64,000 nt of DNA. It comes from Verrucomicrobiia bacterium. Its GTDB lineage: Bacteria > Verrucomicrobiota > Verrucomicrobiia > Verrucomicrobiales > Akkermansiaceae. Position 1 is the first letter of the stretch; each line of letters starts with the position of its first letter. The translations under genes and the position numbers were made by a program. The stretch lies in contig JAUIGV010000023.1 of the NCBI GenBank assembly GCA_030432565.1, forward strand, positions 1-64,000, in the 5' to 3' direction. This document shows, in pieces, positions 26,579 to 34,699 of this stretch. Below the pieces are notes generated by a model. That model ran no database searches. It saw only the letters and a list, made by a program, of their open reading frames with translations, and was not told the origin of the DNA.

Positions 26579-28111
26579 ATGAAACCCATCCCTACCACTC
26601 TCGCGCTCAGCGCGACCCTCCTCACCCTTCCATGCTACGCGGACCTCTTTCCAAACGGCGACTTTGAAAGCGCCGGTTCCACGTGGTTGGAAGTCGCGGG
26701 CGGCGGAACCTTTGCTTTCGATTATCCGGCGACAGGCGGCAATGACGAGGGCTACGGCGTCATCGACCACAGTGCCGCTGATGGCGGCTTCGGAATCTGG
26801 GTCGGGAATGACGGAGATCCAATCGCGCTCGACTCCCTCGGCCTGGCGGCCGGATCCACCTACGACTTCACCCTGGACATGCGTCTGATCTCTGGAGCCA
26901 ACATCGGAGGCTTCAAGCTCGACTTCACAATCGGAGCAGACAACGCAGGCTCTACCGGCGATCTTCGCAACGACCTCATTGGCGATGGCTCGACTTGGGA
27001 GACCTACACTTTCCGCATTGAAATTCCGGCCGAAGTCGACGGCTTCAAAGTGGTTCCACTTTGGGGCGTCGACTCCGTAGTCGGTTTTGACAATATCGGC
27101 TTCGACCCCACGCCCATCGAGCCCCCCGTCGAACCTCCGGTTGTCGAACCAGGCAGCGAAGCTCAAGTGGCCGAAGGCACCCTCGTGACTTGGGTCCCCA
27201 CCAATACCGAAAAACTTCACCAGCCCCAGTCGTCACAAGACGGGACCGCTTGGACGGACCTCGGACCTGCGTTTCCCGGCACCGAAACCACCACCATCCT
27301 CGACCCGAACCCGGCGCCCTTCTACCGCGTTCAGGAAAAAGACCCCGCCGGTCCGGACTCGGTAGTCAATGGGGACTTTGAAATCGCTGATCCCGCAAAC
27401 CCTGACTGCCCAGAAAATTGGGCCTGCCTCTCCACTTCCGGACAATTCCCAACCCGTATCGAGACAGACTCCTACTCTGGCACTGCCTCGGTCCGAATTG
27501 CCGTCCAAAATGACGACGGTGGGTCGCCAAACCAAGCCGAAATCCAACAAAATCTTGGTGGTGCCGGTGGCTTTGTCACCCCTGGGGAGACTTACGTCTT
27601 TACCTTCAGAGCAAAACAAATCAGTTCAGGAGTAAGCTATGTGCAACAATATCGTCTGCAGTGGTTCGATGCCAACGACACCCCAATCAATGGCGCAGAC
27701 GTTGGCTTCGATAACTTCAGCGGTGGGGACGGAACCTGGGCTGAAGTTTCATCCGGCAATATTGTTGCTCCAGCAGGGGCCGCGAGCGCCTTTATCCAGA
27801 TCTTCGGAGCAACAGGCGCTGTCGCAGGAGCCGACGCCAAAGGAGAAGTTTTGATTGACGATATCAGCCTCGCTCTAGGAGGAGCTGCAGAACCTTCCAA
27901 TCTGAGCACGACCACCGAGCCAGGGATCGGAGTGATCATGCTCACGAAGTCAGGCGTGACTTATAGAGCTCAGCAATCCGACGACCTTTTCATCTTCGAC
28001 GACCTGACCGGCACCTTTACCGGGAACGGAACGGTCATTGGAGCTGGAATCCCCGACGGAGGGGCATCCCACTACTTCCGTATTCTCGAGGTCCCGGCTG
28101 AGGAGAATTAA
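26579..28111 (+). CDS. Secreted protein with two carbohydrate-binding-like modules
   Basis: The 510-residue protein has a signal peptide (MKPIPTTLALSATLLTLPCYA). Two beta-sandwich modules start with the CBM4/9-like NGDFE pattern (FPNGDFES near residue 24, VVNGDFEIADP near 270). Each is followed by a C-terminal segment ending YRVQE or YFRILE, common in verrucomicrobial secreted proteins. No catalytic domain is visible. It probably captures beta-1,3-glucan at the cell surface, inferred from location in the locus and from laminarin-binding CBM4 members. The start at ATG 26579 gives a clean signal peptide. It is divergent from the phosphorylase operon and shares the candidate operators. Its stop overlaps the next convergent gene by four bases. 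Confidence 0.6.
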   Translation: MKPIPTTLALSATLLTLPCYADLFPNGDFESAGSTWLEVAGGGTFAFDYPATGGNDEGYGVIDHSAADGGFGIWVGNDGDPIALDSLGLAAGSTYDFTLDMRLISGANIGGFKLDFTIGADNAGSTGDLRNDLIGDGSTWETYTFRIEIPAEVDGFKVVPLWGVDSVVGFDNIGFDPTPIEPPVEPPVVEPGSEAQVAEGTLVTWVPTNTEKLHQPQSSQDGTAWTDLGPAFPGTETTTILDPNPAPFYRVQEKDPAGPDSVVNGDFEIADPANPDCPENWACLSTSGQFPTRIETDSYSGTASVRIAVQNDDGGSPNQAEIQQNLGGAGGFVTPGETYVFTFRAKQISSGVSYVQQYRLQWFDANDTPINGADVGFDNFSGGDGTWAEVSSGNIVAPAGAASAFIQIFGATGAVAGADAKGEVLIDDISLALGGAAEPSNLSTTTEPGIGVIMLTKSGVTYRAQQSDDLFIFDDLTGTFTGNGTVIGAGIPDGGASHYFRILEVPAEEN

Positions 28112-28830
28112 GAGCGCTTCCACTTCGTCACCATCGAGACCGTCCATTGGAACTTCCGGGCGGTCTCTCTAATCAAAAACGGCTCGTCGGCCACTTCGAT
28201 CAATTCGAAGTCGCCGGCGAGTTCTTTTTTCAGCCAGTCCAGTGTCCGGCCTTCGGGCCAGTTTTCCTTCTGCGTAAATTCCTCAAGCCAAGTGCACGGA
28301 GTTGCCAAAACCAACTCGCCGCCCTCCTTCACCAATCCGGCGAGCCTCGCTAAAAACCGCCGCGGCTCGGGAAGACGGCACACCAGATTCGCCGCATGGA
28401 CGCGATCAAACGAACCCAGATCTTCACGCAAATTCATGGCATCCCCCACCTCAAACGAAATTCCTTTCCCGTCGATCCCGTCAGGGCGCGAAACATTCAC
28501 CTCGGTGACTTCCGCAGCCTCCTCCAACCTCTGGCACGAGAGCGTTTCTCCCGCTCCGATCTTCTCGGCTGCCGTAATGAAAGCCCTCGAAAAATCAATT
28601 CCGATCACCTCGTCGCTGGTCCGCCCGAGTTCAAACGTCGATCGACCCACCGCACAACCCACATCCAGAGAACGCCCGACCCGCCCCTCCGAGAAATGGC
28701 CAACCGTCCGAACCGGGAATCCCAAAGCGTCACTCGGACCATTTTCCCAAGGGAGAATTTCCTTTGGATTTCCGTAATGAAAAAGGAGATATTCCCCCAC
28801 GTATCGGTCAGTCTCGTAAACATCTGCCAT
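28108..28830 (-). CDS. Methyltransferase resembling the OvoA C-terminal domain (ovothiol type)
   Basis: The 240-residue protein has the SAM-binding loop LDVGCAVGRSTFELGR and other blocks (NYxF-like YETDRYVGEYLLFHYG, VIGIDFSRAFITAAEKI, LATPCTWLEEFTQKENW, and IRETARKFQW). These match the domain of OvoA that methylates the 4-mercaptohistidine ring nitrogen to make ovothiol A. Here the domain stands alone, and no OvoA sulfoxide-synthase domain or OvoB lyase is seen in the window. It may act with a separate N-terminal enzyme elsewhere or on another substrate. Divergent from a small lipoprotein gene, with palindromic TTGTC-type sites between them. Confidence 0.75.
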   Translation of the reverse strand: MADVYETDRYVGEYLLFHYGNPKEILPWENGPSDALGFPVRTVGHFSEGRVGRSLDVGCAVGRSTFELGRTSDEVIGIDFSRAFITAAEKIGAGETLSCQRLEEAAEVTEVNVSRPDGIDGKGISFEVGDAMNLREDLGSFDRVHAANLVCRLPEPRRFLARLAGLVKEGGELVLATPCTWLEEFTQKENWPEGRTLDWLKKELAGDFELIEVADEPFLIRETARKFQWTVSMVTKWKRS

Positions 28831-28978
28831 AGAGCGCCACTCAAGCCCCTAAAACGACAATGTCCAGACCAGAGAAGAGGGAAACGGAAATGACAAAAAT
28901 TTCCCATTGTTCTTTGAACGAAGCAGGACAATTTTTGTCCCAACGTTAACCAGAACGATCCCGGATCGATCTTCGCGT

Positions 28979-29419
28979 ATGAACTCCCCCTCTCTCATCC
29001 CCCTCCTCACCGCGCTGGCAATCGCCGGCCTGACCTCGTGCAGCTCAGTCAAAACCTCGATGCAAAAGGCAACCCGGCCCATGAAGGCTCTCGCTAAAAC
29101 CAATGTCGAGCGCCTCAAGAACCTCCGCTTCAAAGGGCAGGCCAACAACGCCCCACCGGTCGTCGCAGTTCGGAAAGAAGACCTCCGCGAGATCAAATCA
29201 GGAAAGGAGAAGATCCTGGCCTGGAACCGCTCGCGCCAGGCCGGCCGCACCGCAGCGGTCTACCTCCCCGAGAATTTCGATCCTTCCAGCCTTCCCGTCG
29301 GCTCGGCCCTTCGCCCGTCCGGCATTCTTCCTCCACTCAGCCCGGGCGAACCGGGCAACGACGCTCCCATTGAGGCCGGGCCCGACCTGGAGCTCCCGGG
29401 CGACGTCTCCGGCGAATAA
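28979..29419 (+). CDS. Small putative lipoprotein
   Basis: The 146-residue protein begins MNSPSLIPLLTALAIAGLTSC, a signal peptide ending in a lipobox-like LTSC. The mature part is basic (KTSMQKATRPMKALAKTN) and then Pro/Glu-rich at the end. No family is recognised. It would be anchored in the outer or inner membrane. The start is ATG 28979, following a long AT-rich divergent promoter region. The ychF gene follows on the same strand after 64 bases. Confidence 0.6.
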   Translation: MNSPSLIPLLTALAIAGLTSCSSVKTSMQKATRPMKALAKTNVERLKNLRFKGQANNAPPVVAVRKEDLREIKSGKEKILAWNRSRQAGRTAAVYLPENFDPSSLPVGSALRPSGILPPLSPGEPGNDAPIEAGPDLELPGDVSGE

Positions 29420-29483
29420 AATCTCGCCTCGTGGTGAGTTGGGGATTCCCACTGCCGCAATCCTGCGCTAAAGCCTCCGCATC

Positions 29484-30599
29484 ATGCTCAAGGCCGGAAT
29501 CGTCGGAATGCCAAACGTAGGCAAATCCACCCTCTTCAACGCTCTCACACGGACCCGCAACGCCGAGGCCGCAAACTACCCATTTTGCACCATCGACCCC
29601 AATGTGGGAATGGTCACTGTCCCGGATCCCCGCTTGGACAAACTCTCCGAGATGTCGAAGTCTACCAAGGTCATTCCCACCGCCATTGAATTCGTCGACA
29701 TCGCCGGACTTGTCGAAGGAGCCTCGGAAGGTGCCGGACTCGGCAACAAATTTCTCGCCAACATTCGCGAAGTCGATGCCATCGTCCAAGTGGTTCGCTG
29801 CTTCGAAAATGATGATATCATCCACGAACTCGGCACCGTCGATCCAACCCGCGACATCGAGATCATCAACTCCGAACTCATCCTCGCCGACATCGCCGCA
29901 CTCGATAAACGAAAACAATCGCGTGAGAAAAAAGCGAAGTCCGGAGACAAGGAATCAAAAGCAGAGGTCGACCTCATCACCAAGCTCCTTCCCCACCTTG
30001 ATGCCGGCAAGCCCGCCCTCACTGCAGACCTGAACGACGACGAGAAGAAACTCATGAAGGAGTTTTTTCTTCTCTCCTCAAAGCGCACCATCTTCGCCTG
30101 CAACGTCAATGAAGACGAACTCGCCGGAGCCGTTGACGATCCCGATTCCCACCCGCTCGTCTCCAAAGTCAAGGCCTACGCGGCCGAATCACACGGAGCC
30201 GAAATCATCGTCATCTCCGCTCGGATCGAGGAGGAATTGGTCGAACTCAGCCCCGAGGAAGCGGTCGAGTTTCTAGGCGACATGGGGGTCAGTGACTCCG
30301 GAGTCTCCGATCTCATTCGCGCTGTCTACCATCTCCTGGGGCTGCGAACATACATCACCACCGGAGTTCAAGAAACCCGCGCCTGGACCATCACTGCGGG
30401 CGACAAAGCCCCTGCTGCGGCCGGCGTGATCCACGGTGACTTCGAACGCGGCTTCATCGCCGCCGAGGTGGTCCACTACGATGACTTCGTCGAGCTCGGC
30501 GGCAAAGCCGGCGCGCGTGATGCCGGCAAACTTCGTATTGAGGGCAAGGAATACGTCGTCGCCGATGGTGACGTCATCGAATTCCGCTTCAACGTTTGA
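29484..30599 (+). CDS. ychF: Redox-regulated ATPase/GTPase YchF
   Basis: The 371-residue protein begins MLKAGIVGMPNVGKSTLFNALT (abbreviated in part), with the P-loop and the G3 DIAGLVEGASEGAGLGN. The C-terminal TGS-type domain has the AWTITAGDKAPAAAGVIHGDF segment and ends EFRFNV. YchF is a universal Obg-related P-loop protein that hydrolyses ATP preferentially and binds ribosomes. The length is typical (about 363-371). It stands alone between two lipoprotein genes. Confidence 0.96.
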   Translation: MLKAGIVGMPNVGKSTLFNALTRTRNAEAANYPFCTIDPNVGMVTVPDPRLDKLSEMSKSTKVIPTAIEFVDIAGLVEGASEGAGLGNKFLANIREVDAIVQVVRCFENDDIIHELGTVDPTRDIEIINSELILADIAALDKRKQSREKKAKSGDKESKAEVDLITKLLPHLDAGKPALTADLNDDEKKLMKEFFLLSSKRTIFACNVNEDELAGAVDDPDSHPLVSKVKAYAAESHGAEIIVISARIEEELVELSPEEAVEFLGDMGVSDSGVSDLIRAVYHLLGLRTYITTGVQETRAWTITAGDKAPAAAGVIHGDFERGFIAAEVVHYDDFVELGGKAGARDAGKLRIEGKEYVVADGDVIEFRFNV

Positions 30600-30608
30600 G
30601 ATTTGTCC

Positions 30609-31172
30609 TCACTCGGAGATCAAAGATTCATTCTTTCTGAGATGATCCGCGACAAGCAGTCGCCAGTCACTCACGGCCTGATCTGGCGAAATACCCAGGT
30701 CTTGACGAATTTGCTGTTCCATCGCAGCACGCTGCAAAGGTAGCAGTTTCGGTTCCTCCAAAAGCCGGACGATTCCCGGCAACTGAAGAGCCGGCGACAT
30801 AAAACTACTCATCTCGAGATACTCGGTAACCAGATTGGCCGGCTCCTTTGAGTTGAGGTCATCGATCACCACCTCTACTGCGATCTCATGCTCATCGGTA
30901 GGTAGCTCCAACATCATATCGGCAAAGAAATCCCGCTTTTCCTGCGGGGCTGAAATCTCCTTCAATTCGGAAACAAGTTTGGCGACCTTGGTCACCTTTT
31001 CCTGACTCCGCCCTCCTCCGGTCGGGCCTCCCTGACTTCGAGCGAAAGTGCCGATTCGAGACTCCGCATGAGGCTCACCAGCCTCGTCGTTTTTCGACTC
31101 ACTCGCTTCCCGGCACGATGCCAGCGCACAAAGCACCGAGAGGGTGAGCCAGATTTTTGAGAACTTCTTCAT
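30609..31172 (-). CDS. Hypothetical lipoprotein, 187 residues
   Basis: The N-terminus MKKFSKIWLTLSVLCALASC has a lipobox (LASC). The mature protein has a helical, charged region (KVTKVAKLVSELKEISAP, ELPTDEHEIAVEVVIDDL) without a recognised family. It is probably membrane-anchored. It is convergent with ychF (9 bases apart). The fasciclin gene lies upstream on the same strand with a terminator in between. Confidence 0.55.
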   Translation of the reverse strand: MKKFSKIWLTLSVLCALASCREASESKNDEAGEPHAESRIGTFARSQGGPTGGGRSQEKVTKVAKLVSELKEISAPQEKRDFFADMMLELPTDEHEIAVEVVIDDLNSKEPANLVTEYLEMSSFMSPALQLPGIVRLLEEPKLLPLQRAAMEQQIRQDLGISPDQAVSDWRLLVADHLRKNESLISE

Positions 31173-31177
31173 TCTTT

Positions 31178-31214
31178 AAAAAAGCGGAGACTCCGCATTT
31201 CACAGAGTCTCCGC
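31178..31214 (-). terminator. Rho-independent terminator after the fasciclin gene
   Basis: GCGGAGACTC (31184-31193) pairs with GAGTCTCCGC (31205-31214). On the minus strand the hairpin is followed by six U (A run 31178-31183). It ends the fasciclin transcript before the lipoprotein gene. Confidence 0.85.
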
Positions 31215-31248
31215 CCATGGGAATTGGGAGAGAAGGAACCTGTCCCCC

Positions 31249-32631
31249 CTAGTCTTCCTCTTCTTCAGGATTCTTCTCGGGGACTACACCTCCCACGATG
31301 TGGATGACACCGTTGGAAGCTTTAAGGTCAGCCTCAACAAGAGGAGATCCATTGAAAGAAACTCCGGCGTCCGAGAAATCAACGGCGAGACGTCCTCCAA
31401 TGGTTCGCAAAACCCCACCATCTGTCAGGTCGGCGGAAGTGATCTGGCCAAAGGCAACATGACGGAGCAGGACCCGACGCAGGGCCCGCTTGTCCTCGAG
31501 CAATGCACCCAGTGCGTCTGCTGGAATAGCAGCGAAGGCCTCATTATTTGGAGCAAAGATCGTCCATTTCCAGAAGCGCGATTCCTGCGCAAAGAGTGGC
31601 GTAAACCCGGAAGCATCGAGAGCAACCTTAAAGGTAGCGAGTTCGTCGCGTGATTCGATAACGCCGACCAACGTATCGAGAATTTCAGGGACCAGGACCT
31701 CGTCGATCACGTGGACAATACCATTGGATGCCAAGACATCAGCGCCCACGACGGTGGCAGGTCCCACCGTGATGGCGTCTTCCCCGACAACCACGTCAAG
31801 GTCGGTCCGGGCAACGGTTCGGACCGTGCCGGTTTCAAGCTCCGTGCTCTGAACCGATCCACGTACGATGTGGTTTTTCAAAACGAACCGGAGCAACTCG
31901 CGGTCGTTTTGAACGGCTTCGAGGACCGCAGCAGGGAGCTTTGAAAAGGCCTCGTTGGTGGGGGCAAAGACGGTCAACTCGAGGCGATCGCTGTCGAGAG
32001 CGCGTCCAAGTCCGGCGGATTGAACCAAAGTGGCTAACGTCGAGAGATTCTCGTTTTCCGCCGCGAGTTCGAGGATCGATTTCGGGGCGACAAACCCGGG
32101 ATCAAGCACTGTGTCGATCCCGTGGATGATGCCGTTGGTGGCACCAATGTTTGCTTGCACAACGGTTGAATCGTTGACCTTCACAGTCGAGGAAAACCAC
32201 CAGAACGAACGGTGACGTGTTGTTTTCACATCGAGCGAACCCTCGTTTAAAGCGGTGAGGGTTCGATTCCCCAGACGGTAGGAGGATAGCCGCTGGCCGG
32301 GAACAACATGGTAGGTCAGGAGGTTCGTTAAGGCGTCCTGGTCGGCAAGAATGGCCGCAAGATTCTCAGCGGGAATCTTCGCGAAGGCCGCGTTGGTGGG
32401 AGCAAAAATCGTCGCCTGGTCAAGTTCGGCGAGAGCATCAACGAGGCCGGCTTCGGTAACAGCAGTGACCAAAGTGGAATATTGCTCAAGGCCAGCAAGT
32501 CGCTCGACAAGATTCTGGGTCCGGGAAGCACTCTGTCTCCATCTGAACTGCGCGTCAGCCTTTTGAGGCGCGAACAAACTGAGACCAACAGCAAGGCAGG
32601 CAAAGCCTGTAATTTTTCGGATTAGTTTCAT
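31249..32631 (-). CDS. Secreted protein with three fasciclin (FAS1) domains
   Basis: The 460-residue protein has a signal peptide (MKLIRKITGFACLAVGLSLF) and three FAS1 repeats. Each has the H1-type TIFAPTNAAF/TVFAPTNEAF/TIFAPNNEAF block and a second NGIIHGID/NGIVHVID/NGVIHIVG block. FAS1 domains mediate adhesion and surface interactions. A Glu/Asp-rich C-terminal end follows. The start is ATG 32631. It stands alone, with its own terminator downstream, and is likely exported to the periplasm or cell surface. Confidence 0.88.
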   Translation of the reverse strand: MKLIRKITGFACLAVGLSLFAPQKADAQFRWRQSASRTQNLVERLAGLEQYSTLVTAVTEAGLVDALAELDQATIFAPTNAAFAKIPAENLAAILADQDALTNLLTYHVVPGQRLSSYRLGNRTLTALNEGSLDVKTTRHRSFWWFSSTVKVNDSTVVQANIGATNGIIHGIDTVLDPGFVAPKSILELAAENENLSTLATLVQSAGLGRALDSDRLELTVFAPTNEAFSKLPAAVLEAVQNDRELLRFVLKNHIVRGSVQSTELETGTVRTVARTDLDVVVGEDAITVGPATVVGADVLASNGIVHVIDEVLVPEILDTLVGVIESRDELATFKVALDASGFTPLFAQESRFWKWTIFAPNNEAFAAIPADALGALLEDKRALRRVLLRHVAFGQITSADLTDGGVLRTIGGRLAVDFSDAGVSFNGSPLVEADLKASNGVIHIVGGVVPEKNPEEEED

Positions 32632-33175
32632 TGTTTCATGTGTTTCGTGGAGCCCCACGGGAGGTGAGACTTTGCGAAGGTGCTTCACTTTTTAATGCCC
32701 GCAAATAATTTTTGGTGGTTACAATGGATTCACCAAATAACTAGTGCTGTGTCTGCGGATCAAAACCTCCAGCCATTCGACCTCACCAAAACCCTGTCTT
32801 GCAATCAACCGCTTCGGCCTCTGTCTGCGGTCACCGATCTCCCTCTTGATCGTAAAATACAGGCAGGAATGACAGGTGAATTTCACCTCTCTCCTTCCCC
32901 TCTTCCGCAGATCCGATAGCCTTCTTCGTGAATGGATTTAGGAACCACTTCCCCGGTCCCCGCTCTCCTCTCCCGCCTCTTTGCTCTGCGGGGTTGTTGC
33001 CCCTTCAAAGAACAGCTGAATTCATCAACAAGGCTCTGGCTCCGTTTCCCGGGGCCGCTTCAGTCTATCTCAACTTTGCTCCGATTCACAACATCCGTAA
33101 TCCATCGCCATTTTAAATGGCGCCCTCTCAAATTTCCTCCTTTTAAATCCATCGAGCAACCTTAGCGTCTTCGCA
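32632..33175. other. Intergenic region, divergent, with palindromes
   Basis: This region of 544 bases lies between the fasciclin and HtrA-like genes. I see no gene; the short frames look random. It holds a 15-bp palindrome AGGTGAATTTCACCT (32874-32888), another GCCATTTTAAATGGC (33107-33121) and a TTTGGTG/CACCAAA inverted repeat (32711-32737). These may be operators. Confidence 0.5.
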
Positions 33176-34666
33176 ATGATGCGAACAATCACGCGAATTC
33201 TCTTACCAGTGGTTCTGTGCACCTCCCTTCCAGGACAGCTGAAGGAGCCCCAGACCACTCCCGATAACCAGCTGGCTCCGCAGCCAACCCTTTATGATTC
33301 AGTCGTAAAGATAGAGGTGGCGACCCAGGTCCCGGATTATCGCACTCCGTGGAACAGCGGCCGCTTCAGCGGAGGAACAGGAACAGGCTTTATCATCGGG
33401 CCCAACCAGATCCTGACAAACGCACACGTCGTCTCGGACAACCGCCGCCTTCTGGTGACCCGCCGGGGATCTTCACAGAAGCACGTGGCCCGGGTGCGTC
33501 ACATCGCGCACGACTGCGATCTTGCCCTCATTGAACTCCAGGACTTCCGCCCTTTCGAAGGTCTTCCCTACCTGGATATTGGAGGAATGCCAAAGCTGGA
33601 AAGTCGTGTCAGCGCAATCGGCTACCCGGTGGGAGGGGAGCGCCTCTCGGTCACGCAGGGAGTCGTTTCACGGATCGACTTCAGCAGCTACAGCCACTCC
33701 CGCGCCGACTCCCACCTCGTCATTCAGATCGATGCCGCCATCAATCCGGGCAACTCGGGCGGCCCCGTGGTCCAGGATGGCAAGGTCGTGGGTGTCGCCT
33801 TTCAGGGGAACACCCAAGCCGATAACGTGGGCTACATCATCCCGACTCCGGTCGTAAAGCGCTTTCTGAAGGACATCTCCGATGGCAAATACGACCACTA
33901 CATGGACCTCGGGATCTCGCCCTTCCCGCTCTTCAACCCTGCAATGCGCAAAGCCTACCAGCTCCCGGCCGACGGAAAAGGAGTCCTCGTGGCCAACGTG
34001 GTTCCCGGTGGACCGGCCGATGGCATTCTGGAGCGCGGTGATGTCCTTCTTAGCATCGATGGAAATACCATCGACAGCGCCGGGAACATTCGCATCGCGG
34101 GCGAATTCGTTGACATGAACGAAATTGTGGAGCGCAAATTTGCGGGCGACAAAGTGTCCCTCACTCTCATCCGCAAAGGCGAGGCGCTGAAGAAAGATCT
34201 CATTTTGAGGGAATTCCCCTACTCCCGGATTTATGCCATCCAATACGAAGAGGTCCCACGTTACACCTTCTTTGCCGGATTGGTTTTCCAACCCTTGAAT
34301 CTTAATCTTTTCGCGACCTTTAAATTCGACGACCGCCGCCTTCGTCAGATCTTTGCCGACTACGTCTCCCGCGGGCTTTTCAAGGACATGGAAGATGTCG
34401 TCGTTCTGACCCGCGTTGAGAACGACCGGCTCACCACCCGCATGGGTGGATTCACCGGCATTGCCGTCTCCAAGGTGAACGGTCAAAAAATCAAGACTCT
34501 TCGCCAACTTCACGAAATCCTGAATGCTCCGAATCCCCCGGAGTATCACGTCATTGAGTTCAACGGAGGCAACCGCCCTCTCGTGATTCCGAGCGCCGAG
34601 GTCCCGGCAGCTCAAAAGCGGATCATGGCTCAAGTCGGCATCACCAAAGCCGCCCAACTCGACTAG
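33176..34666 (+). CDS. HtrA/Deg-type trypsin-like serine protease with PDZ domain
   Basis: The 496-residue protein has a signal peptide. Its S1C catalytic triad is intact: His84 in TNAHVV, Asp115 in CDLALIE and Ser194 in NPGNSGGPV. A PDZ domain follows (about 255-340, with VLVANVVPGGPADGILERGDVLLSIDG shown in part). A second, PDZ-like C-terminal region (about 395-480) holds TRMGGFTGIAVSKVNG. Family members degrade misfolded proteins in the periplasm. ATG 33176 or 33179 are both possible. A paralogue with a degenerate triad follows after 33 bases, so the two probably form a pair. Confidence 0.9.
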   Translation: MMRTITRILLPVVLCTSLPGQLKEPQTTPDNQLAPQPTLYDSVVKIEVATQVPDYRTPWNSGRFSGGTGTGFIIGPNQILTNAHVVSDNRRLLVTRRGSSQKHVARVRHIAHDCDLALIELQDFRPFEGLPYLDIGGMPKLESRVSAIGYPVGGERLSVTQGVVSRIDFSSYSHSRADSHLVIQIDAAINPGNSGGPVVQDGKVVGVAFQGNTQADNVGYIIPTPVVKRFLKDISDGKYDHYMDLGISPFPLFNPAMRKAYQLPADGKGVLVANVVPGGPADGILERGDVLLSIDGNTIDSAGNIRIAGEFVDMNEIVERKFAGDKVSLTLIRKGEALKKDLILREFPYSRIYAIQYEEVPRYTFFAGLVFQPLNLNLFATFKFDDRRLRQIFADYVSRGLFKDMEDVVVLTRVENDRLTTRMGGFTGIAVSKVNGQKIKTLRQLHEILNAPNPPEYHVIEFNGGNRPLVIPSAEVPAAQKRIMAQVGITKAAQLD

Positions 34667-34699
34667 TCATTCATTTTCAATCCCAACGGATTCCATTCC

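Noticed and set aside
32680..33165. Short plus-strand frames in the region upstream of the HtrA gene
   Set aside because: They have low-complexity composition with no family pattern; treated as non-coding.
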